Shown here in pieces: positions 23,775 through 31,153 of a stretch of 45,628 nucleotides of DNA. Each line of letters opens with the position of its first letter. Within the stretch, counting starts at the first letter, position 1. The position numbers were made by a program, and so were the translations under genes. Under the pieces are notes generated by a model. It was given only the letters and a program-made list of their open reading frames with translations, had not been told where the DNA came from and did not search any database. Origin of the DNA: Xenophilus aerolatus (GTDB taxonomy: Bacteria > Pseudomonadota > Gammaproteobacteria > Burkholderiales > Burkholderiaceae_C); NCBI GenBank assembly GCA_030418545.1, contig QAIB01000019.1, forward strand, positions 1 through 45,628, written 5' to 3'.

Positions 23775-24521
23775 TCAGTCGCCGACGTTGCGCCACCACT
23801 TGCGTGACCACACCGAGAGCGGAATCAGCGCCAGCACGAGGCACGACACCCAGTAGCGGTCACCCTCCTCGAGGTAGGGCACGAAGGCGCGCGCCACGCG
23901 GCTCGGCGCGTGGCCGCCGACGCCGCGCAGCAGCACCTCGACCGCCGCGGCAAGCATCATCTGCGCGCCGAGCACGAAGAGGGCCACGGCCGAGAGGCGA
24001 AACGCCCAATGCGCGCCGCGGCGGTGGCGCAGCAGCTGCCACGCGCTGGCCAACAGCGCGCAGGCGAGCAGCCCGAGGGCGGTGCCCCACGCCATGTCGG
24101 CCGGCGGCTGGCCGGCGGCCACGAAGCGCAGCAGCAGGAAGGCTTCCAACACTTCCCGCAGCGTGCTGAGGGCCAGGAAGACGAGCACCGCCACGCCCGC
24201 TCCACGATGGGCCAGCCAGCGCTCGAGCGTGCGCATCGCCTGCGTGCCGACGTCCGCGACGGAAGCCATAGTGCCGGTTGACACCAGGGCGAGCGAGAGG
24301 CCGAAGCAGAATGTCAGCGCGATGTCGAACCATTCGCTCAGCCCGGAACCCGGCAACAGCAGGATGGTCGCCGCGGCGCCGGACGCCCCGACGCACAGGC
24401 CCGCAGCGGCCCATCGGATAAGCTCAGTCCTGCCGGCGTCGCGAAGCGCCGCCCACAGCGCAAGGCTCACGAGCAACAGCTCGCATCCTTCACGGCTGAC
24501 GATGACGAAGGCCTGGAACAT
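23775..24521 (-). CDS. FTR1-family iron permease
   Basis: This 248-residue membrane protein begins at minus-strand ATG 24521 (MFQAFVIVSREGCE). The REGxE iron-binding motif is in helix 1 (Arg10-Glu14, here REGCE). A second, changed copy appears as TLREVLEAF (Arg122-Glu126), where Gly is replaced by Val. Seven hydrophobic segments fit the EfeU/FTR1 topology. EfeU-type permeases import ferrous or ferric iron at the inner membrane, normally with EfeO and EfeB, which are missing here. It is convergent with the cytochrome b gene, and the pair may form a separate reductive iron-uptake route. Confidence 0.85.
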   Translation of the reverse strand: MFQAFVIVSREGCELLLVSLALWAALRDAGRTELIRWAAAGLCVGASGAAATILLLPGSGLSEWFDIALTFCFGLSLALVSTGTMASVADVGTQAMRTLERWLAHRGAGVAVLVFLALSTLREVLEAFLLLRFVAAGQPPADMAWGTALGLLACALLASAWQLLRHRRGAHWAFRLSAVALFVLGAQMMLAAAVEVLLRGVGGHAPSRVARAFVPYLEEGDRYWVSCLVLALIPLSVWSRKWWRNVGD

Positions 24522-24567
24522 GCGTTGTTGGATGCAGAAGCGCCTTGCACTGAATCGAATATTGATG

Positions 24568-24586
24568 GTGCGGCGCATTGCCGCAC
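24568..24586. promoter_or_regulatory. Perfect palindrome between divergent genes
   Basis: GTGCGGC-GCATT-GCCGCAC is a perfect seven-base inverted repeat with a five-base centre. It lies in the 83-base gap between the FTR1-type gene (minus) and the small gene at 24605 (plus). The position suggests a repressor site for one or both promoters. The regulator is unknown, and the motif does not match a Fur box. Confidence 0.45.
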
Positions 24587-24604
24587 TGAAAGAATGTAGC
24601 TGCC

Positions 24605-24943
24605 ATGCCAATGACGGACGACCAGATCCGGTCGCTTGTGGATCGGACCACCGACGAGTTCCGCGGAGAACTCAGCGAGCTGGAGAGCGCCATCGGCATG
24701 CTGCTGATCGGGCGTCACTATGGCTGGCGGGTCATCCTGCTGGTTCACAGCCCGGCGACGATCCGCAAGTACCTCAAGATCCTGGGCCTCAAGAACCTGC
24801 GCGACGTGCTGCCCGAAGTGGGCGTGCTAGCGCATCGTAGCAACGCCTGGCGCATGCTGGACGGGACCCAGAACTTCTGGAAGGCGGTGCGCGGCCAGAT
24901 CGCCGGCGTGCGCAGCGCCAAGGCCGACGTTCCGCCGCGCTAA
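24605..24943 (+). CDS. Conserved small protein of unknown function
   Basis: This is a 112-residue soluble protein; ATG at 24605 or 24611 is possible. It has a helical N-terminus (DDQIRSLVDRTTDEFRGELSELESAIGMLLIGRHYGWRVI) and a middle SPATIRKYLKILGLKNLRDVLPEVG. The sequence looks well ordered and conserved, but I cannot name the family. It is divergent from the FTR1-type gene and shares a palindrome-containing promoter region with it. Confidence 0.6.
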   Translation: MPMTDDQIRSLVDRTTDEFRGELSELESAIGMLLIGRHYGWRVILLVHSPATIRKYLKILGLKNLRDVLPEVGVLAHRSNAWRMLDGTQNFWKAVRGQIAGVRSAKADVPPR

Positions 24944-25184
24944 AGGATATCGCTGGAAGCGTGCTGAAGAGCGTTGCGAGGGTGACCCTGCGACTGGTTC
25001 AGCTGGCGAACGACGGCGGCTCTTAGGTAACCTAGTTGACGCAGCAAGCGACCGCTTCTGGCCGTATTGTGCCGTTCGGCGTGGCGATCGGCACGTGAGC
25101 GAAGCCTAGCGCTTCCGGCTCCGCATCGGCAGTGCAACAACAGATCCCGAGCGGGCGGATTCACAGTTACTGGCCAACAATCCG

Positions 25185-25652
25185 TCAGATTTCGGTTTGC
25201 TCGGAGATCTCAAGCGCGTCGTCTACATCGATGCCGAGATATCGAACGGTCGACTCGAGCTTTGAATGGCCCAGGAGAAATTGCACGGCGCGGAGATTCT
25301 TGGTCTTTCGGTAGATGAGCGTTGCCTTGGTGCGACGCACCGAGTGCGTGCCGTAGTCCGCCGGATCCAGGCCCAGCTGCTCGACCCAGTGGTCGAGAAT
25401 TCTGGCGTACTGGCGGGTGCCAAGATGAGGAGAGTGGTGTACCCTGCTGGGGAACAAAAAGTCCTCCGACCTCAGACTTGCTGCCTTGATCCACTTCTGG
25501 ACGGCATTACGTGTGGCGCTGGTGATCTCGAATTGCACAGGACGCTGGGTCTTTTGCTGCATGACGACAGCGCGCGAGGCGACTTGCTCGCCGTGGCAGA
25601 CGTCATGGACCTTGAGCGCAACGAGGTCACATCCACGCAGCTTATTGCTCAT
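25185..25652 (-). pseudogene. Tyrosine integrase, C-terminal catalytic fragment
   Basis: Minus-strand frame from about 25652: SNKLRGCDLVALKVHDV (with the first catalytic Arg), RPVQFEITSATRNAV, TRQYARILDHWVEQLGLDP, GTHSVRRTKATLIYRKT (His and second Arg), VQFLLGHSKLESTVRYLGID (His and the nucleophile Tyr), ending SEQTEI. All catalytic C-terminal residues of a phage-type tyrosine recombinase are present. The core-binding N-terminal domain is missing: the sequence turns abruptly into an RND pump gene on the opposite strand near 25650. It is probably inactive. Confidence 0.85.
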
Positions 25653-27473
25653 GGCGTGATCGGCGCTGCGATGGAGTTTCTCAAGCCGCTGGCGGGCTCC
25701 AGCGCGGCAACGCTTGTGATCTTTGTGCCGTTGGCCTTCCTGTCCGGAGTCACGGGAGAATTCTTCAAGGCGCTTTCTCTCACCATGGCAGCGGCACTGG
25801 GCATCTCGTTCCTGGTCACATGGCTTGCGGTGCCGCTTCTTGCGCAGTATCTGTTGAAGGGTGACCGTCCGGCGAAGCCGGATCGTTTGACCCGGTGGTT
25901 TCACCAACACTACAAGGCCTGGTTGGTTCGTTGCATCGCACATCCGACGGTGCTGCTCGTCTGCGTCGCCGCCCTCTTGGTCACAGGCGTGTTCGCATTC
26001 CGGCAAGTCGGCTCTGGTTTCATGCCGGCCATGGACGAAGGTGGATTCATTCTGGACTACCGCACCCCCCCGGGCACAGCGCTGTCCGAAACGGATCGAC
26101 TGGCCAGGCAGATTGAACAGATCATGCGTGAGATGCCGGAGGTCGACACTTATTCTCGACGTACGGCCACCGGCCTGGGCGGGGGCCTCAGTGAGGCCAA
26201 TCAAGGTGACTTCTTTGTCAGACTGAAGTCGGGTTCACGCCGCCCGGTGCAAGCTGTCATGCAGGACGTGCGCAATCGGGTGGAGCATCAGGTCCCTGGA
26301 GTGAGTATCGAACTTGCTCAACTCATGGAGGATCTGATCGGCGACCTTACGGCCGTGCCCCAACCCGTTGAGGTGAAGTTGTTCGGCACCGACCCCAAGC
26401 TCCTTGCGGCAACCGCAGGCCAGGTAGCGCAGGAGATCTCCAAGGTCTCTGGCTTGGTCGGCGTGCGTTCCGGCATCAATCCCGCCGGTGATGCGATTGC
26501 CATTCACGTCAATCGAGTGGCTGCTGCTGCGGAAGGACTGGATCCTGACCAGATCACTCGCTCGCTGCAAGGACTGATGACGGGGAACGTGGCAACCACC
26601 TACGCCGAAGAGGCGAAAGCAGTAGGCGTACGCGTCTGGACACCTGCATCTGACCGGGCAACGCAATCGCAATTGGCCGACCTCCCACTGCGCGCGCCGG
26701 ACGGACACATGCTGCCGCTGGGACGTGTCGCGACCTTCGAGACATTGGCCGGCCAGCCACAGATCACGCGGGAGAATCTCAATCCCATGGTTGCCGTGAC
26801 GGCGCGCATCGAAGGCAGGGATCTTGGTTCCGTGATTCAGGATGTGAAGAAGGTGCTCGATTCAAGCGGGGCCTTGCCCAAGGGTGTTCATTTTGAGCTT
26901 GGCGGCCTGTATCAGCAGCAGCAGCTTGCGTTCAAGGGCCTGATGGCCGTGTTCGCCGCGGCCGCTGCCCTGGTGTTCCTGTTGCTGCTCTTTCTCTACG
27001 AGAGCTTCCCGGTGCCGTTGTCGATTCTTTGCACTTCGTTGCTGTCGGTGTCTGCCGTCTTCATAGGCCTGTGGTTGACGAATCTTGAGCTGAACATCTC
27101 GGCCATGATGGGTATGACGATGATCATTGGCATCGTGACGGAGGTTGCGGTGTTTTACTTCTCGGAGCAGCAAAATCGCTTGGAGCGGCATCCCAACCTC
27201 ATCCGCAGCTTGATAGGGGCTGGTCAGTTTCGGGCGAGGCCCATCGCCATGACCACCTTGGCGGCAATTCTGACTTTGCTCCCCTTGGCGCTCGCCATCG
27301 GGGCGGGGTCCGAAATGCAGCAGCCATTGGCCGTCGCGATCATTTCGGGTTTGGTGGTTCAGTTGCCGCTGGTGTTGTTCTTCATGCCCACCCTCTATGC
27401 CTGGATAGAGACAGAGCGAGAAAAGGGAGCGCAGAGCAGTGGGCGCCCCTTGTGGTCGATTCGGAAGAGATGA
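25650..27473 (+). pseudogene. RND efflux pump permease, N-terminally truncated
   Basis: About 607 C-terminal residues of an RND permease (normally about 1,030) are present. They cover the end of the first transmembrane block (GVIGAAMEFLKPLAGSSAATLVIFVPLAFLSGVTGEFFKAL), the second periplasmic domain (GFMPAMDEGGFILDYRTPPGTAL onward) and the last six helices (LELNISAMMGMTMIIGIVTEVAVFYF, FRARPIAMTTLAAILTLLPLAL). The sequence type is closest to heavy-metal or HAE-like pumps. The first 420 residues, including the proton-relay aspartates of TM4, are lost, so the product cannot work as a pump. Open reading continues upstream through the antisense of the integrase fragment, but that part is meaningless. 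No membrane-fusion protein gene is present. Confidence 0.85.
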
Positions 27474-27618
27474 CATGACATAGTTCATCCAAGTTCAAAT
27501 GTCGATCCGCCGGCTAAGTTTGCAACGCCGCATTCGGTACTTCTTGAAGCGGGCGAAGAGGGCGCTGTGACCGCCTTGCACTGTCACGGCCGCCCCGCAA
27601 AATATCGAGGAGCTCAGA

Positions 27619-28344
27619 TCAATGATCTTGCGGGACTTCGCTACGCTGGAAGATATTGGCTGTTCGGCGGTAGTGTTGCGCCAGCAGCTCCTTTGTCTCT
27701 TCTAGACGTCCAGCCACGACGGCATCGAATATCGCCCGATGCTCATCCAACTCATTGCGCCGCTTGTATGCCGCCCTTGCGGCCAACTGCCTGAACCGGT
27801 ACGCCCGGTCGTATAGCTGCGCGCAGAAGCCCAGTAGCAACTCGGACTGGCACCCCGCCAACAGGGCGTTGTGAAACTCCCGATGCAGCCGCTCCCATTC
27901 CGGATTCTCTTCATAGGAATCCGGCGACACCGAACGCGGCGTACGGGAGAGCCGATGAAAAGCAAGCACAAGCTGCTCTTCCCATTCATTGGTACGTCGC
28001 TCGAATGCCTGGCTCATCGCCAGCGATTCAATGGCAATGCGTGTATTTACCAGATCGTCCAGCTGCGCCTGCGTGGCCTGCGCCACCATGAAGCCCCGCT
28101 GGTCGTTGTGAACTACCCAGTCCTCGCTGGCGAGTCGGTTCAAGGCTTCTCGAAGGGGACTGGCGCCGACTTGATAGCGATTGCGTAGTTCGTGCATCAG
28201 GAGCTTGCGCCCCGGTCGCCAGTGTCCAGCAAGCACGTCTGCGCGCAGGCGCTCGTAAGTCACGCGCGCCATCGTCGGCGAGGATGCGGCTTCGCTATCG
28301 GCGTCACGGGTAAACCCTCGCTCTAATTTTGTCGACAAAACCAT
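27619..28344 (-). CDS. GntR-family regulator (FadR/FCD subgroup)
   Basis: This is a 241-residue protein; a start at Met25 (28272) is possible. A winged helix lies at about 27-95 (VTYERLRADVLAGHWRPGRKLLMHELRNRYQVGASPLREALNRLASEDWV), followed by an FCD ligand-binding domain with metal-ligand-like residues in REFHNALLAGC and ELDEHRAIFDAVVAG. FadR-type GntR proteins sense organic acids. The gene is divergent from the FAH-deacetylase-Bug-CocE operon across 52 bases and is its likely regulator. A 14-base palindrome TTTTGTCGACAAAA lies at 28327-28340, inside the first codons if translation starts at 28344 or in the promoter if it starts at 28272. Confidence 0.9.
   Translation of the reverse strand: MVLSTKLERGFTRDADSEAASSPTMARVTYERLRADVLAGHWRPGRKLLMHELRNRYQVGASPLREALNRLASEDWVVHNDQRGFMVAQATQAQLDDLVNTRIAIESLAMSQAFERRTNEWEEQLVLAFHRLSRTPRSVSPDSYEENPEWERLHREFHNALLAGCQSELLLGFCAQLYDRAYRFRQLAARAAYKRRNELDEHRAIFDAVVAGRLEETKELLAQHYRRTANIFQRSEVPQDH
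28327..28340. promoter_or_regulatory. Candidate GntR operator
   Basis: TTTTGTCGACAAAA is a perfect 14-base palindrome with the TTGTC-GACAA core often bound by FadR-subgroup GntR regulators. It lies between the divergent gntR-type gene and the FAH gene, about 57-70 bases upstream of the FAH start, where it could control both. Confidence 0.6.
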
Positions 28345-28396
28345 TTTTTAATACTTAAAATCGTCAAAGCATTCTGTTGAGAGGTTTATCGAAATT

Positions 28397-29254
28397 ATGG
28401 CGAGGTTTGCACGCGTAGCGCTACCGCGGACACCCATCCAATGGGCGATTGAGCATGAGGGTCGGTTGCTCGGTTTCGGAATCGACGTGCCGGCCGGAAT
28501 CCACGACACGGCTTGGCTGGAACTTGTAGCATCCGGTCCCAGCGCTGCGATGCTTTCTCGCGCCACGCCACTCGATCCTCAAGCCGTGCGGTGGGGCATG
28601 CCCGTGGCACGCCCAGGCAAGGTGATCTGCCTCGGACTGAACTACGCAGCGCACGCTGCCGAAGGCGGCAACGCTCCGCCTGAGTACCCCAGCTTCTTCA
28701 TGCGCGGTGCCAGTTCGCTGATTGCGCACGGCGCACCGCTGGTGCGTCCGGGCGCGTCGGACAAGCTCGACTTTGAGGCCGAACTGGCCGTCGTGATCGG
28801 CCGCCGCGCGAGGCATCTCACCGAATCGAATGCGCTGGAGGCGGTCGCGGGCTACGCCTGCTTCAACGACGGCACTCTGCGTGACTACCAGCGCCGCACT
28901 GCGCAATGGACCATCGGCAAGAACTTCGATGGAACCGGCGCCTTCGGGCCGTGGCTCGTGCCGGCGGCGCAACTCCCGCCAGGCGCTAGCGGGTTGAAGA
29001 TCGAATCGCGCCTGAACGGGAACGTTATGCAGAGTGACAACACACGCCACATGATCGTCTCGGTGGCGCAAGCGCTGGTGCTGTTGTCAGAGGTCCTGAC
29101 GTTGGAGCCTGGGGATGTGGTGGCCATGGGGACGCCCTCGGGCGTGGGTTATGCGCGCAAGCCGCCGGTATGGATGCGGCCTGGCGACCGTATCGAAATA
29201 GAGATCGAAGGCGTCGGGCTGCTTTCAAACCCCGTGGTGCAGGAGGAGGTCTGA
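28397..29254 (+). CDS. Fumarylacetoacetate hydrolase (FAH) family protein
   Basis: This is a 285-residue protein. The FAH fold is in residues 70-285, with the metal ligands Glu127 and Glu129 in DFEAELAVVIG and Asp158 in CFNDGTLRDY, and a catalytic-region Lys175 in GKNFDGTGAFGPWLVP. MGTPSGVGYARKPP and the LKPGD-like MRPGDRIEIEIEGVG end are typical. Family members split C-C bonds of acylpyruvates (fumarylpyruvate, acylpyruvate) or act as hydratases/isomerases in aromatic-ring degradation. The exact substrate is not readable. It is the first gene of the operon controlled by the divergent GntR gene, and the next gene starts 1 base later. Confidence 0.9.
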   Translation: MARFARVALPRTPIQWAIEHEGRLLGFGIDVPAGIHDTAWLELVASGPSAAMLSRATPLDPQAVRWGMPVARPGKVICLGLNYAAHAAEGGNAPPEYPSFFMRGASSLIAHGAPLVRPGASDKLDFEAELAVVIGRRARHLTESNALEAVAGYACFNDGTLRDYQRRTAQWTIGKNFDGTGAFGPWLVPAAQLPPGASGLKIESRLNGNVMQSDNTRHMIVSVAQALVLLSEVLTLEPGDVVAMGTPSGVGYARKPPVWMRPGDRIEIEIEGVGLLSNPVVQEEV

Positions 29255-29255
29255 C

Positions 29256-30104
29256 ATGGAACCCATCGTGACGCGGCTTCCTGACAACTTTCGCTGGCCC
29301 GGCGGCCATCGTCTCGCGATCATCTTCAATATCGCCTACGAGGCTTGGTCCGACGGCCAGGCACCCGGTATCGGGCCAATGGGCAATGTGCTCAAGCCGG
29401 GCTACTTCGACACCAACGCGCACTCCTGGGCATCGTTCGGTCTCGTGCGCGGCATTCATCGGCTGGTCGACATCGCGGAGAAGCACGGCATCAAGACCAG
29501 CGTCATGGTCAACGGTGTCATTTGCGAGCGCGACCCAGCCACCGTGGCCCGACTCGCAGCGCTCGGCCACGAGATCGTCAATCATTCGTGGGGCATGGAT
29601 GTCATCCCGGTCTATTTCGAAGAGGCCGAGGAGCGCGCCAACATCGAGCGCAACCATGCGCTGTTGATGAAAACGGCGGGAGTCGTGCCCGTCGGCTGGA
29701 TCAGCCCGCGAGGGACTGGCAGCCCGATCAGCTCGCGCCTGCTTGCCGAGGCCGGCTATCTGCACCATGGGGACGTCAACGATGACGACCGCCCGTACGT
29801 GATGGAATTCGGCGGTCATCGCATCGTCGGCATCCCGCTCACGATGGATGTGAACGACCTGCCGACCTGTATCCGCTACGGGCAGGGCCCTCGCCACATG
29901 CTGGACACCTTCGACGACACACTTGCGGCGATGCGTGCCGAGGAGGCGCCGCTCATGCTGGACGTTACGGCGCATACACACGTGCTGGGTCGGCCTTCGG
30001 GCGCTTGGGTCTACGACGAAATCATGGCACGGGTGAAGAAGGCCGGGGACGTATGGGTTTGCACGCGAGAGGAAATGGCGCGTCACGTGCTCGCTTCGCT
30101 TTGA
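29256..30104 (+). CDS. Polysaccharide-deacetylase-fold (PuuE/cyclic-imide-hydrolase-like) protein
   Basis: This is a 282-residue protein with a NodB-type barrel of the PuuE subgroup: IIFNIAYEAWSDG at 22-34, GHEIVNHSWG at 104-113 with metal-site-like His105 and His110, WISPRGTGSPIS, and DVTAHTHVLGRPSG near the end. In this subgroup the enzymes often hydrolyse cyclic C-N bonds (allantoinase-like PuuE, cyclic imide hydrolase) rather than sugars. That reading fits the catabolic context better than cell-wall work. It has no signal peptide and so is cytoplasmic. It lies between the FAH gene (1-base gap) and a Bug binding-protein gene. Confidence 0.85.
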   Translation: MEPIVTRLPDNFRWPGGHRLAIIFNIAYEAWSDGQAPGIGPMGNVLKPGYFDTNAHSWASFGLVRGIHRLVDIAEKHGIKTSVMVNGVICERDPATVARLAALGHEIVNHSWGMDVIPVYFEEAEERANIERNHALLMKTAGVVPVGWISPRGTGSPISSRLLAEAGYLHHGDVNDDDRPYVMEFGGHRIVGIPLTMDVNDLPTCIRYGQGPRHMLDTFDDTLAAMRAEEAPLMLDVTAHTHVLGRPSGAWVYDEIMARVKKAGDVWVCTREEMARHVLASL

Positions 30105-30105
30105 G

Positions 30106-30121
30106 GCGGGCGCAAGCCCGC
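30106..30121 (+). promoter_or_regulatory. GCAA-tetraloop hairpin inside the operon
   Basis: GCGGGC-GCAA-GCCCGC is a perfect six-base stem closed by a stable GNRA loop, directly after the stop codon at 30104. There is no T run. It probably protects the upstream message or sets relative expression of the binding-protein gene that follows. Confidence 0.5.
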
Positions 30122-30150
30122 TTGAGTGCCAGAAAAGGAGACACAAGGAC

Positions 30151-31131
30151 ATGATTCACCGCAGACATTGCATGGCCGCGTTAGGCGCCATCGGCAGTTC
30201 GTTCCTGCTTCCCGCTTTTGGTCAATCGGATTTTCCGAACCGTCCGATCAAGTTGCTGGTGCCGTTCTCTGCGGGAGGCAGTCCTGACCTGCTGGCCCGG
30301 GTGATCGGCACGCGGGTGGGCAAGCAGATGGGCCAGGGTGTGGTGGTCGAGAACAGGCTTGGCGCCAATGGCATTGTTGCCGCGGAAGCCGTGGCCAGGG
30401 CGACACCGGATGGCTACACGCTATTGGTCACCACCGGATCGCACGCCATCAACCCCAGCATCTACAAGAGCCTGCCCTATGACACGCTGGCTGACTTCGC
30501 TCCGGTGAGCCTCTTCACGGTGGCTCCCGCGCTCACCTTGGTCGTTCATCCCGATTCACCCGCAAAGACATTCAAGGATTTCCTGGAACTGGCGCGCAAA
30601 CCTGAAGCTAACGTCTCGTTTGGCTCGCCGGGTTCAGGGAACACGCTGCACCTCGCTGGCGAACTTCTGAACGCCATGGCGGGGACGCGGATGCTGCATG
30701 TACCGTACAAGGGTGCAGCGCCGGCGCTCAACGCGGTCATGGCCAAGGAAGTGACCGCCTGTTTCCTCAGCACGGCTGCGGCGACCATGGCGGTCAAAGC
30801 TGGTCAGGTACGGCCGCTGGCCGTTACCAGTGCCAAGCGAATTGGCGCTTTCCCAGAAGTGCCCACGATGGCGGAAAGTGGCGTTCCGGACATGGACTAC
30901 AACGGGGGCTGGGTCGGCCTGTTCGCCCCCGCCAAGACGCCCGCGCCGGTGATCCAGAAGATTTCGGTTGAGTTCAACCGGGCCATGCAGGCGCCGGAGG
31001 TCAACGAAAAAATGCTCTCCTGGGACAGTCCGCCCGTGGAGTACACGCCAGAGGAGTTTGGTAGGTTCTTCCGTCAGGAGATGGATAAGTTTGCGCGCAT
31101 CGTGAAGATCGCCAACGTTCCGAAGCAATGA
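30151..31131 (+). CDS. Bug-family tricarboxylate-transport binding protein (1 of 3)
   Basis: This is a 326-residue periplasmic protein with a signal sequence MIHRRHCMAALGAIGSSFLLPAFGQ. The mature start FPNRPIKLLVPFSAGGSPDLLARVIG holds the Bug-family pattern that binds a carboxylate. ATPDGYTLLVTTGSHAINPSIY and LHVPYKGAAPALNAV are also typical. Bug proteins capture organic acids for TctAB or other transporters, or act in signalling. No tctA or tctB gene is in the window. AAAAGGAG at 30132-30139 gives a good ribosome site. The position in the operon suggests uptake of the cluster's substrate. Confidence 0.93.
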   Translation: MIHRRHCMAALGAIGSSFLLPAFGQSDFPNRPIKLLVPFSAGGSPDLLARVIGTRVGKQMGQGVVVENRLGANGIVAAEAVARATPDGYTLLVTTGSHAINPSIYKSLPYDTLADFAPVSLFTVAPALTLVVHPDSPAKTFKDFLELARKPEANVSFGSPGSGNTLHLAGELLNAMAGTRMLHVPYKGAAPALNAVMAKEVTACFLSTAAATMAVKAGQVRPLAVTSAKRIGAFPEVPTMAESGVPDMDYNGGWVGLFAPAKTPAPVIQKISVEFNRAMQAPEVNEKMLSWDSPPVEYTPEEFGRFFRQEMDKFARIVKIANVPKQ

Positions 31132-31153
31132 TGCGCACAAGTAGAAGAGCAAC

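Noticed and set aside
25266-25649. An N-terminal extension of the RND protein through 25266
   Set aside because: This part is antisense to a well-conserved integrase catalytic domain and lacks membrane segments of an RND N-terminus.
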